Shown: positions 43,501 through 51,548 of the stretch, in pieces
Position numbering within the stretch: position 1 is the stretch's first letter
How the letters are laid out: each line of letters begins with the position of its first letter
Origin: JAJDFU01 sp964640855
GTDB lineage: Bacteria; Bacteroidota; Bacteroidia; Chitinophagales; Saprospiraceae
Assembly (NCBI GenBank): GCA_964640855.1
Contig: CAZXIX010000007.1
Coordinates: 21,472-85,471, forward strand
Length of the DNA stretch: 64,000 nucleotides
Direction of reading: 5' to 3'
Notes under the pieces: generated by a model
What the model saw: only the letters and a program-made list of their open reading frames with translations
The model's database searches: none
Told to the model about the DNA's origin: nothing
Made by a program: the position numbers and the translations under genes

Positions 43501-44160
43501 ATGTCGATCTACCGGATTTGGATATCATTTTTTATTTGGCCGGGAATACTCTGGATTTCTACACCTGTCCATGCCCAGGTGGAAATCGGCCCCAAAGCCG
43601 GCATCAGCATTTCACCGCTTGAAAATCTCGACCGAACTTTTTCTCAGCAGGGTCAGAACTACCAAATCCGATTGGAGGAATTTAGAACCGGTTATCACGC
43701 CGGCGCTTTCCTCCGCTGGCAGGCCGGCGTTCTCGTCATTCAACCCGAGCTCCTCTTCGACTACTATTCCATCTTGTTTTCGCTGGACTCTCTCGATACC
43801 TCCGGGGAGCCGGGGGGCCGTCTGATCTCGGGAGCGCAGGAATCTTACCTTTCTTTACAAACCCCTCTGATCGTCAATCTGAAACTGGGGCCTGTCCGGG
43901 TAGGCGGCGGTCCGGAAGGGGTGCTCCACCTGGATTCTTTCTCGGACTTGGAAGATTTGCCCTTTTACGAAGGCCAATATCGGACCTGGTCTTGGGGCTG
44001 GGAAGCCGGCCTCGGCCTCGACATCTGGAAGCTGACCCTCGATCTTCGCATCGAAGGCAGCCTCGAAAGTCTGGCCTATCACCAGGCTTTTTTCGACGAG
44101 ACCGGTAGTTTTACCAGCCCTTTCCGGCGATTTCTTTTCCAATTGGGTTTCCGTTTTTAA
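43501..44160 (+). CDS. outer-membrane beta-barrel protein (PorT-like family)
   Basis: 219 residues. Signal peptide (about 1-25, ending VHAQ), then GPKAGISIS and amphipathic beta strands, ending FQLGFRF with a terminal aromatic residue as outer-membrane barrels do. This resembles the small outer-membrane beta-barrel family with PorT-like architecture, but it lacks the specific PorT opening. Role unknown. GACCTTTG (one base off TAnnTTTG) lies upstream within 43460-43480. Confidence 0.75.
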   Translation: MSIYRIWISFFIWPGILWISTPVHAQVEIGPKAGISISPLENLDRTFSQQGQNYQIRLEEFRTGYHAGAFLRWQAGVLVIQPELLFDYYSILFSLDSLDTSGEPGGRLISGAQESYLSLQTPLIVNLKLGPVRVGGGPEGVLHLDSFSDLEDLPFYEGQYRTWSWGWEAGLGLDIWKLTLDLRIEGSLESLAYHQAFFDETGSFTSPFRRFLFQLGFRF

Positions 44161-44312
44161 ACAAAAGTGGAAGGAAGGAGACCAGTCTGACCATTTGTGC
44201 CGGGGCTGAAATGGCCACAACTTTTTATTTTTGACTACTTCAAAACAAGGGCATACAACCTTTTGGACCGACGGGAGGCTCTTTCCTCATAGGTTCATAG
44301 AAAAAAAATGCT

Positions 44313-44849
44313 ATGCCTGCTTCCGGTTTTAGCATGACTGAAGAAGATTTGATCCAAGGCTGTTTGAATGGGAATCGGGTGGCCCAAAAGGCCCTCTATG
44401 ACCGATATAACCGGGCTATGTTCACCACGGTCTACCGGATGTCGGGCGATTTCGAACTGGCCCAGGATATTCTGCAGGAAGCCTTTGTCAAGGTCTTCAC
44501 CCACCTGGATTCCTTCCGGCGGGAGTCTACACTGGGAGCCTGGATCAAAACGATTGTGGTGCGGACGGCATTGAGCAAGCTGAAGAGGCAGCCCAAGTTC
44601 GAGCCCTACGAAAACCATTTTACCGATGAGGTAGTTGATTGGGGCGATTATCTGCAGGCCGAATACCTGGAAAAAGCCATTCTTTCCCTTCCGGATGGTT
44701 ATCGGTCCGTATTCGTCCTGGTAGAGATCGAGGGATATGCCCACAAGGAAGTGGCCGAGATGCTTGGTATTTCGGTCGGCACCTCGAAATCCCAGTTGTA
44801 TTATGCCAAAAAACGATTGCAGGAAAAACTGAAAGCATACGTAGAGTGA
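44313..44849 (+). CDS. ECF-family RNA polymerase sigma factor
   Basis: 178 residues. Region 2 is LYDRYNRAMFTTVYRMSGD with DILQEAFVKVF (promoter melting and -10 binding). Region 4 is LSLPDGYRSVFVLVEIEGYAHKEVAEMLGIS with the helix-turn-helix GISVGTSKSQLYYAKKRL. Its stop shares one base with the start of the next gene, a single-membrane-span protein, the typical sigma/anti-sigma arrangement. A start at residue 8 (MTEED) is also possible. It probably controls its own operon, but no ECF promoter could be identified by eye. Confidence 0.93.
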   Translation: MPASGFSMTEEDLIQGCLNGNRVAQKALYDRYNRAMFTTVYRMSGDFELAQDILQEAFVKVFTHLDSFRRESTLGAWIKTIVVRTALSKLKRQPKFEPYENHFTDEVVDWGDYLQAEYLEKAILSLPDGYRSVFVLVEIEGYAHKEVAEMLGISVGTSKSQLYYAKKRLQEKLKAYVE

Positions 44850-45484
44850 TGAAAGAGCAAAATCGCAACGCCCTGGAGTCTGCCCTGAAAAAGCTCCCGG
44901 AATACGGTCCGGAAGAGGGGGTATGGCATGCCATCGACCGGGACCTGTTTCGGTTGGAGCAGCGCCAAAAGCTGCAAACGGGGCTCGCTGAATTGCCTGC
45001 CCATACGCCTCCGGATACGCTTTGGGACCGTATCGCCCAAGATTTGCCTGCCGGCAAGGAGAAGAAACCCGTATGGCGGGTGCTCCGCCGGGATCTGGCG
45101 CGGGTCGCAGCAACGGCCGTTTTCCTGCTCTGCGGCTATCTGGTCTGGGATTTCTACATTCAGTCTCCACAGGAGCAGGTGACTTTTGCTCTGGTGGCCG
45201 AGCCCATCGGGGAATGGCAAGCCTCCTTCCAGAGCGGGGACCCCATTGCCGCCGATGAGAATCTCATCGAAGAGGCCGTGACGATGTTCAAGCAAAGTGT
45301 GGGCGCCAGGCTGGGGGATCAGTACAACATTATCCTGTCTGAATGGGAGGAATTGAACGATGCCAAACAAGCCCTCGAGGAAGCTCTCGAGCTTTATGGT
45401 CAGGATCCGGATCTGGTCCGGGAACTGAAGGATATCGAGCTGGCTCGATCGGAAGTCGTCCGGAAAATGGCTCGCTTTATCTGA
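44849..45484 (+). CDS. probable anti-sigma factor (single membrane helix)
   Basis: 211 residues. The cytoplasmic N-terminal 90 residues are acidic and basic, with two similar short units (LPEYGPEEGVWHAI and LPAHTPPDTLWDRI). One membrane helix at about 91-108 (TAVFLLCGYLVWDFYI) is followed by a periplasmic helical domain. The start codon ATG overlaps the sigma factor stop (TGATG), so translation is coupled. The fusion of a soluble N-terminal part, one membrane helix and a periplasmic part fits an anti-sigma factor that holds the ECF sigma, although I see no zinc-binding HxxxCxxC motif. DUF4097-like protein follows after 23 bases. Confidence 0.8.
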   Translation: MKEQNRNALESALKKLPEYGPEEGVWHAIDRDLFRLEQRQKLQTGLAELPAHTPPDTLWDRIAQDLPAGKEKKPVWRVLRRDLARVAATAVFLLCGYLVWDFYIQSPQEQVTFALVAEPIGEWQASFQSGDPIAADENLIEEAVTMFKQSVGARLGDQYNIILSEWEELNDAKQALEEALELYGQDPDLVRELKDIELARSEVVRKMARFI

Positions 45485-45507
45485 AAGCGGTTTAACGGAA
45501 AAGTAAA

Positions 45508-46416
45508 ATGAAGGCAACAGCAACTACATTCTTTGGTCTGCTCCTGAGCCTGGCGACATACGCCCAGGATAGCCTTTTCACAGCTACCCGGACCATCGAG
45601 AGGTCTTATGCGTACGAAGCCGGCCGCTCGTCTGTCAATGTCGAGGGACAAAAAGCCGAAGTCTACATCGACACCTGGGATCAGGAGCGCATCCAGGTAT
45701 CCATCGTTCTGGAGAGCAGGCACCCGAACCCAATCGTTGCCGAACAAAACCTGGAACGGATTTCCTATAAAACCGAAGTGGCCAAGGGAAATATCTACCT
45801 GAGAAATTTCATCAGCAAAGAGGAAAAACCAGAGGAAAACGCTCCCGTCCTCAGCGTTCGCTATTTGATCCAATTGCCAAAAGAATGCCCGGTTTATGTT
45901 AAAAACCATTTCGGGACCGCCCAGATCAACGATCTGCAGGGAGAGCTTCAGGTAAATGGCGAATTCACCAATATCGCACTGGAAAACATCAAGGGGCGCA
46001 TCGATGTGATCACCCGCTTCGGAGATCTGGAGGCCAACTTCATCGACGGCAGCATGATGGTCAACGCCCGGCGGTCGGATATCATTCTCAACGAGATCAA
46101 GGGCACCTTCGATATCAAGACACAATACAGCACCATCAAAGTATTCAGCGATCCGAATCTGATCCGGCTGAATATAGATGCCCTGCGATCGGACGTCTTT
46201 CTCTACAGCACTCAACCCGAGATCTTTGCCTACGACATTGTAGCTTCCAATGCCCACGTAGACACGCCCGACTGGATGCAATTCAAAACCCTGCAGGATC
46301 CGAATGGCCTCCGACAGCAATTTACTCCCCAAAATGAGATCTACGCCAACATCACCGTTATGATCAATTTCGGCGACCTCATCCTCGAGAAGATCATGAA
46401 GGGAGGAAAGAAGTGA
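45508..46416 (+). CDS. secreted DUF4097-like beta-repeat protein
   Basis: 302 residues with a signal peptide (about 1-20, ending ATYAQ) and no lipobox. The mature protein is made of short beta strands with alternating hydrophobic residues, ending VMINFGDLILEKIM. This resembles DUF4097, a beta-solenoid-like domain. It has NHFGTAQINDLQGELQV and FGDLEANFIDG, typical of that family. It is the third gene of the sigma/anti-sigma operon and may be the sensed or controlled envelope component. No catalytic residues visible. Confidence 0.7.
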   Translation: MKATATTFFGLLLSLATYAQDSLFTATRTIERSYAYEAGRSSVNVEGQKAEVYIDTWDQERIQVSIVLESRHPNPIVAEQNLERISYKTEVAKGNIYLRNFISKEEKPEENAPVLSVRYLIQLPKECPVYVKNHFGTAQINDLQGELQVNGEFTNIALENIKGRIDVITRFGDLEANFIDGSMMVNARRSDIILNEIKGTFDIKTQYSTIKVFSDPNLIRLNIDALRSDVFLYSTQPEIFAYDIVASNAHVDTPDWMQFKTLQDPNGLRQQFTPQNEIYANITVMINFGDLILEKIMKGGKK

Positions 46417-46713
46417 ACAAGGGGTGTACGTGGTATCGGGTCGAAGCGGAGCGGAGATCCTGACAAGCGAGGGAAATATCCAAATCCGGCAATGAGTGTG
46501 ATTCGCTTCGTCCGGGTATCGGGGTATCGGGTATCCGTCGAGTGGGCATCAAATATCGGAAACTGCCAACTGGGTAACTGGTATAGAAGGATGAAGTAAT
46601 TGAAGCCTTAACCGGATTCGGAATGGGAAATAGGCTCTCTTTTCCTGCCATTTTTCCCATCTTGCACTCCATTTTACGTCTCAACCGATCTCCCCAAATC
46701 CGTTTACTCTTTT
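46417..46713. repeat. intergenic region with GTATCGGG repeats and an inverted repeat
   Basis: 297 bases with no convincing gene. GTATCGGG occurs at 46433-46440 and twice in tandem at 46516-46531, followed by GTATCC. CGAAGCG (46442-46448) is inverted at 46504-46510 as CGCTTCG. The arrangement recalls dispersed intergenic repeats, but a single locus cannot show this. Confidence 0.4.
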
Positions 46714-48306
46714 ATGGAGGCTTATTTTTTCGAATGCGATCATGTCCCTCAGTTTTCTTCCCGAGACAAGGCCTATATCCGGGAAGATGAACGGCTCCGG
46801 CCCTTCTACAAATATCCGGTTACCCTGAAGGCCTTTTCGGATGTGATCCGTGACAAGTCCCAGGAAAACACCGATCGAGCTACCCTCGTCCGCGTTTTGC
46901 AAGAACAATATGAAGAGCTCGACACCACGGAGGAAGTTCGCCGCAACATCGAGAGCCTGGCCAGTGATACCACCTTCACGGTCGTCACCGCTCACCAACC
47001 TGCCCTTTTCACGGGTCCGCTTTATTACATCTACAAAATTATTTCTTGCCTGAAGGTGGTCCAGCAGCTAAGGGAAAGCTATCCGGAACACGAGTTTGTG
47101 CCCGTTTTCGTCAGCGGATCTGAAGATCACGATTTCAAAGAGATCAATCACGCTCACCTTTTCGGGAAAACCATTGAGTGGGAACAAGATAAAGGCGGTT
47201 CGGTAGGTTTTCTGGAGACGCAAAGCCTGGGGCATGCCCTGAGCGAGCTGAAAGAGATCCTGGGTGATTCCGATAAGGCCAGCCAGGTCTATCAATTGAT
47301 CGAAGAGGCATACACCCGTCACGACCGCTATGCGGCCGCTACCCGCCACCTGGTCAACAGTCTGTTCAAAACCTACGGCCTGGTCATCCTGGACATGAGT
47401 GCAGCCCCCCTGAAACGGCTTTTCGTTCCCGTCATGAAGGAGGAACTCCTCGACAGCCCCTCCCAGGATTTCGTCGAAAAGGCCACCCGAAAACTGGAGG
47501 AAGCCGGATTCAGCGGTCAGGCCTATCCCCGGGAAATCAACCTGTTTTATCTGGGCGATGGATTCCGGGCGCGCATAGTCCGGCAAGCGGATCAGTGGGA
47601 AGTACTGGATCGTAATATCCGCTGGAACCAGAGCGAGCTTATCGAAGAACTGGAAGCGCATCCCGAACGATTCAGCCCCAATGTGGTGCTCAGGCCTATT
47701 TACCAGGAACTCGTACTCCCGAACCTGGCCTATGTGGGGGGCGGCGGCGAAATCGCCTATTGGCTGGAACGAAAAGAGCAGTTTGCCCATTTCGGGATCA
47801 ATTTCCCCATGCTGATCCGTAGAGACTCCGTTTTGTGGGTCGATAAAGGCACCTCCCGGAAAATGGAAAAGGTGGGCTTCCACATGGAAGACCTTTTCAA
47901 AGATACCGATGAGCTGATCAAAGCTTACGTTAACCAACACACCCAGAACGAGATCAGCCTGAAAGAAGAACAACAGGACATCGATCAGATCTTTGAGCAA
48001 GTCGTGGAAAAGGCTTCCCAGATCGATCCTACGCTGGTAAAAACGACCAAAGCAGAGGCCCAAAAAACGATCAACAGCCTCAAAGGGCTGGAAGCTAAGT
48101 TGATCCGGGCCGAAAAAAACAACCACGACACTGCGATCAATCAGATCCGGGGGGTGAAGGAAAGATTATTCCCGGAAAACGGTCTGCAGGAGCGCTACGA
48201 TAATTTCCTGGCTCTTTACCTCCGCTACGGCGACCAGTTTCTGGAAACGCTGATGGAACACCAGGATCCCTTCCGGAAGAAAATGTGCGTGATCCTGGAC
48301 CGCTGA
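46714..48306 (+). CDS. bshC: bacillithiol biosynthesis cysteine-adding enzyme
   Basis: 530 residues, the normal length. BshC joins L-cysteine to glucosaminyl-malate to complete bacillithiol, the low-molecular-weight thiol of Bacteroidota and Firmicutes. It has TVVTAHQPALFTGPLYYIYK, GSEDHDFKEINHAHLFG and NLAYVGGGGEIAYWLE, all conserved in the family, and a C-terminal coiled coil. It ends 2 bases before the convergent cupin gene. No bshA or bshB is in this window. Confidence 0.95.
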   Translation: MEAYFFECDHVPQFSSRDKAYIREDERLRPFYKYPVTLKAFSDVIRDKSQENTDRATLVRVLQEQYEELDTTEEVRRNIESLASDTTFTVVTAHQPALFTGPLYYIYKIISCLKVVQQLRESYPEHEFVPVFVSGSEDHDFKEINHAHLFGKTIEWEQDKGGSVGFLETQSLGHALSELKEILGDSDKASQVYQLIEEAYTRHDRYAAATRHLVNSLFKTYGLVILDMSAAPLKRLFVPVMKEELLDSPSQDFVEKATRKLEEAGFSGQAYPREINLFYLGDGFRARIVRQADQWEVLDRNIRWNQSELIEELEAHPERFSPNVVLRPIYQELVLPNLAYVGGGGEIAYWLERKEQFAHFGINFPMLIRRDSVLWVDKGTSRKMEKVGFHMEDLFKDTDELIKAYVNQHTQNEISLKEEQQDIDQIFEQVVEKASQIDPTLVKTTKAEAQKTINSLKGLEAKLIRAEKNNHDTAINQIRGVKERLFPENGLQERYDNFLALYLRYGDQFLETLMEHQDPFRKKMCVILDR

Positions 48307-48308
48307 GG

Positions 48309-48632
48309 TTACTGGTAGTCTTCCCGGGCCGGATGGAAGACATCCACCAACTCCACATCCGCCAGTACATATGCGGAGTGCGGCACGTTGCCTGGTATGA
48401 CCACCACGTCGCCGGGCTTGCAAATGCGGGATTCCCCATTGACCACCATTTCCAGTTCTCCGCTCAGCACGTGAGTGATCTGCTCATGCGGGTGCTGGTG
48501 TTCCGGCAGACGGCTTCCCCGGGGGCTGCGAACCCTTGAAAAAGTGAGCTGATCCGTGTGCACCATACGAGCGAAAAAACCGCTTACAATCTCCTTTTCG
48601 GAGATGTTCTCCCCAGGGTTGAATGCGTTCAT
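48309..48632 (-). CDS. small cupin-domain protein
   Basis: 107 residues forming a single cupin barrel. The metal-binding motif 1 is HQHPHEQITHVLSGELEM, with motif 2 near GDVVVIPGNVPH. This is the RmlC-like fold; the bound metal and substrate are not predictable. ATG 48632 was chosen over a TTG at 48650, which would fall inside the -7 box. Expressed divergently from the lipoprotein gene at 48723. Confidence 0.88.
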   Translation of the reverse strand: MNAFNPGENISEKEIVSGFFARMVHTDQLTFSRVRSPRGSRLPEHQHPHEQITHVLSGELEMVVNGESRICKPGDVVVIPGNVPHSAYVLADVELVDVFHPAREDYQ

Positions 48633-48647
48633 CGATCTGTTTTTATA

Positions 48648-48655
48648 CAAACCTA
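48648..48655 (-). promoter_or_regulatory. -7 promoter element (TAGGTTTG) for the cupin gene
   Basis: Exact TAnnTTTG on the minus strand, 16 bases before the ATG, with TTCG 19 bases further upstream. Confidence 0.6.
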
Positions 48656-48688
48656 AAAGAATGGATGGCCGAGTCGAAAATGAATGTA

Positions 48689-48696
48689 TACATTTG
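48689..48696 (+). promoter_or_regulatory. -7 promoter element (TACATTTG) for the lipoprotein gene
   Basis: Exact TAnnTTTG, 27 bases before the ATG at 48723. It decides the start: the upstream ATG at 48684 would lie upstream of the box. Confidence 0.65.
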
Positions 48697-48722
48697 GAAA
48701 AATCATTCCGAAGAAATTTCTG

Positions 48723-49361
48723 ATGAAAAAGTCAAAATTCACCTTTTCCCTGACCCTTATCCTGCTTATTCTTTTATCCGCCGGATGTTCTTCCACCCGC
48801 TTTACCGCCACCTGGCAGCCGGATGACCTTTCCGAGCCTCTGGATCCGCAGCGGGTTTTCATCCAGGTACATACTAGTCGATTGGATGCCAAGCAGACAG
48901 CGGAGAAGGAATTGGTCCGCATGCTGGTATCCCTGGATCAGAAGCCCACCAGCAGTCTGGATGTTTTAGGTCCCAATTACCGGGTCGACACCTCACAACT
49001 CGAAACCCTGACCCGTGATCTTTTGAATGATGATTTTGAGGCTGCGATAGTCGTTAGTGTGCTGGATGTGAATAAATCCCAGAGATATGTTCCGGGCACT
49101 ACCTACCCTTCGGGTTTCTACGGCGGATACGGTTGGGGCCACTATTACGGCTATTACGGGCGCGTTTACGAGCCGGGTTACTACACCACCTCCACAACCA
49201 TATTTCTGCTCACCGACATTTACGACCTCAAGACCCGGGATTTGGTCTGGACCGGACAAACGGAAACGCTGGATCCCTCCAACTTGAATAGCTTTGTGAG
49301 GGAGTTTTCCCAAGTGCTTCGCACAAAGTTGAAAAAGGACAAAGTTTTCGCCTCCCGGTAG
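48723..49361 (+). CDS. lipoprotein, DUF4136-like
   Basis: 212 residues with a lipoprotein signal (lipobox SAGC, Cys near 22). The body has the alternation of DUF4136-type lipoproteins: VFIQVHTSRLDAKQTAEKEL, LNDDFEAAIVVSVLDVN and a C-terminal TIFLLTDIYDLKTRDLVWTGQTE. A short Gly/Tyr/His-rich loop (GYGWGHYYGYYG, about residues 136-147) interrupts it. Function unknown. ATG 48723 was chosen over 48684 because it lies after the promoter and begins the signal peptide. Convergent with accD. Confidence 0.75.
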   Translation: MKKSKFTFSLTLILLILLSAGCSSTRFTATWQPDDLSEPLDPQRVFIQVHTSRLDAKQTAEKELVRMLVSLDQKPTSSLDVLGPNYRVDTSQLETLTRDLLNDDFEAAIVVSVLDVNKSQRYVPGTTYPSGFYGGYGWGHYYGYYGRVYEPGYYTTSTTIFLLTDIYDLKTRDLVWTGQTETLDPSNLNSFVREFSQVLRTKLKKDKVFASR

Positions 49362-49367
49362 AGCCGG

Positions 49368-50216
49368 TCAGGCCGCTACATCAAACAGGAGAAGTAAGTC
49401 GCTGATGCGGTCTTTCAGGTCCTTCCGATCCACGATGAAATCGAGAAAGCCGTGCTCCAGGAGAAATTCCGAGGTTTGAAAGCCATCGGGCAGATCCTGC
49501 TTGATGGTTTCCTTGATCACCCGCGGGCCGGCAAAACCGATCAAGGCTTCCGGCTCGGCAAAATTGATATCGCCCAACATGGCAAAGCTGGCGGTCACTC
49601 CACCCGTGGTTGGATCAGTCAGCATGCTGAAATAAGGAATTCCTGCCCGGCTAAGGCGAGTTAACTGGGCCGAAGTCTTGGCCATTTGCATCAGGGAAAA
49701 AGCCGATTCCATCATACGGGCACCACCCGATTTGCTGATGATGAGCAAGGGAGTTCGCTGCTCGAGCGCATGGTTGATCGCCAGAGAGATCCGCTCACCC
49801 ACCACCGAACCCATGCTTCCTCCAATGAAAGAAAAATCCATGGCCGCCACGATCAGCGGGCGGCGATTGATCTTCCCTTTGGCCACCGAAATGGCATCGG
49901 AAAGCTCCGTTTTCCGGTAGGCTTCCTCCAGTCTTTGGGGATAAGGTTTCAAATCGGAGAATCCAAGGATGTCTTTGGAACGCAGATCGGTAAATAGTTC
50001 CTCGAAATTCCCGTCGAACAGAAGTTCGAAGTAATCGTGGGAACCTATCCGCACGTGATAATTGCACTTGGGACATTTCAGGAAATTCTCCTTCAGCTCT
50101 TTGATGGTGCTGGTTTCCTTGCAGGCTTTGCACTTGTACCAAAGGCCCTCGGGAGCCTCTTTTTTATTCCGCGTAGCCGTTTGGATCCCGTCCTTGAGTC
50201 GCTTGAACCAACTCAT
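49368..50216 (-). CDS. accD: acetyl-CoA carboxylase carboxyltransferase subunit beta
   Basis: 282 residues. AccD with AccA moves the carboxyl group from biotin to acetyl-CoA, the first step of fatty-acid synthesis. An N-terminal four-cysteine zinc finger (CKAC...CPKC, about residues 28-50) precedes the crotonase-like core. Motifs: AMDFSFIGGSMGSVVGE, SGGARMMESA, PTTGGVTASFAMLGD and FAGPRVI. ATG 50216 gives the family beginning; the longer start at 50246 is less likely. Convergent with the lipoprotein gene. Confidence 0.96.
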   Translation of the reverse strand: MSWFKRLKDGIQTATRNKKEAPEGLWYKCKACKETSTIKELKENFLKCPKCNYHVRIGSHDYFELLFDGNFEELFTDLRSKDILGFSDLKPYPQRLEEAYRKTELSDAISVAKGKINRRPLIVAAMDFSFIGGSMGSVVGERISLAINHALEQRTPLLIISKSGGARMMESAFSLMQMAKTSAQLTRLSRAGIPYFSMLTDPTTGGVTASFAMLGDINFAEPEALIGFAGPRVIKETIKQDLPDGFQTSEFLLEHGFLDFIVDRKDLKDRISDLLLLFDVAA

Positions 50217-50395
50217 AATTATGTTTTGATCGCCCCGGAGGGACAAGTATGCGATTTAATGAGGTCCGGGCCTCAGGTGATGATTGAAGGGTGCCGGACG
50301 ATTCCAATCTGCAGCGTTTTCGAGCGGTTCCAGGAGCTCTGCAAAGGTAAGAAACCAAGACCGATTTGAAAACCACAGCCCGCCGGGAGATATGG

Positions 50396-51424
50396 TCAGT
50401 ACCGGTATTCTTTAACAGTACGGACGAAGGTTTTTACCTGCTCGAGCGGGGTGTCGGGATACACGCCGTGCCCCAAATTGGCAATGTGTCGGGATGGAAA
50501 AGCATCCAACAGGCGCAGGGTTGCAGCCTGTACTTCTTCCGGAGAAGCGTATAACTGGCAGGGATCCAGATTTCCTTGCAATATTTTTTCAGGTCCCAAT
50601 TTTTCCCGGGCCTCGTCGGGTCGGATCGTCCAATCCAGCCCGATGGTCTCGCAATCCAAAGCCCCCATTTCCGACAGCGAAAAGGAAGCACCTTTAGCAA
50701 AAAAGGTAAAAGGAATCTCGCGAACAGTGCTGCAAATCTTCTGGATGTAGGGAAGGGCAAATTCTTGATAATGCGCCGGATGAAGGTGCCCCGCCCAGGA
50801 ATCAAACAACTGGACCAAGTCTACTCCCTGGGCTATCTGCATTTGAAAATAGGCGATGATGGAACCGGTGATCTTATCCAGCAACTGGTGTGCCAGCGCT
50901 GGCTCCTGGTAAAGGAACCGTCTAGCTTTGGAGAAGGTCTTGGAGCCGCCGCCTTCGATCATATAAGCCATGAGCGTCCAGGGAGCCCCGGCAAATCCGA
51001 TCAGCGGAACCCTTCCGTCCAGGCGTTTCCGGGTTTCGGAAATGGCATCGTAAACGTAGCCCAGACGTTGGGCGGCCTTTTCGCCGCTGACCAGCGATTC
51101 GATGTCCGAACCACGCTCGATCGTACGGGGGAAACGAGGCCCCACTTTTTCTACCAATTGATAAGGCAACCCCATGGCTTCGGGGATGACCAGAATGTCC
51201 GAAAAGAGAATGGCCGCATCAACATCCAGTTCATCAACGGGCTGGATGGTCACCTCGGCCGCCAGGTCCGGTGTGGTCACCAGTTCCACAAATCCGGATA
51301 AACGGGAACGGATAGCCCGGTATTGCGGCAGGATTCGCCCGGCTTGACGCATCAACCAGACGGGAGGACGTTCGACCTCTTCACCGCGAGCCGTTCGGAT
51401 CAACAAATCGTTTTTCAAAGCCAT
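50396..51424 (-). CDS. hemE: uroporphyrinogen decarboxylase
   Basis: 342 residues, the usual length. It decarboxylates the four acetate side chains of uroporphyrinogen III to give coproporphyrinogen III in heme synthesis. It contains the PPVWLMRQAGR block near residue 20, the pocket Asp in DAAILFSDIL, and FAGAPWTLMAYMIEGGGSK. NLGHGVYPDTP near the C-terminus is the second family signature. All appear intact. Standalone on its strand, 179 bases upstream of accD. Confidence 0.97.
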   Translation of the reverse strand: MALKNDLLIRTARGEEVERPPVWLMRQAGRILPQYRAIRSRLSGFVELVTTPDLAAEVTIQPVDELDVDAAILFSDILVIPEAMGLPYQLVEKVGPRFPRTIERGSDIESLVSGEKAAQRLGYVYDAISETRKRLDGRVPLIGFAGAPWTLMAYMIEGGGSKTFSKARRFLYQEPALAHQLLDKITGSIIAYFQMQIAQGVDLVQLFDSWAGHLHPAHYQEFALPYIQKICSTVREIPFTFFAKGASFSLSEMGALDCETIGLDWTIRPDEAREKLGPEKILQGNLDPCQLYASPEEVQAATLRLLDAFPSRHIANLGHGVYPDTPLEQVKTFVRTVKEYRY

Positions 51425-51548
51425 GGAGCAAGTTTAGGCTTTTCTTCAAGGCCCTTATCCTTTTCGCTTTAAAATTTGACACAAAGCTGTCCTTTCCCCG
51501 GCTGGAGATCACCAAAATAGGAGGTAGCCGGGCTGCCTAAAGAAACTC

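Noticed and set aside
46516..46536. Tandem GTATCGGG units considered as a CRISPR array
   Set aside because: The units are too short and directly adjacent with no spacers, and no cas genes are present.
46394..46684. A 96-codon minus-strand frame across the repeat region
   Set aside because: It overlaps the end of the DUF4097-like gene and is made of translated repeat units.
47068..48126. A 352-codon open frame antisense to bshC
   Set aside because: bshC is a full-length, well-conserved match on the other strand.
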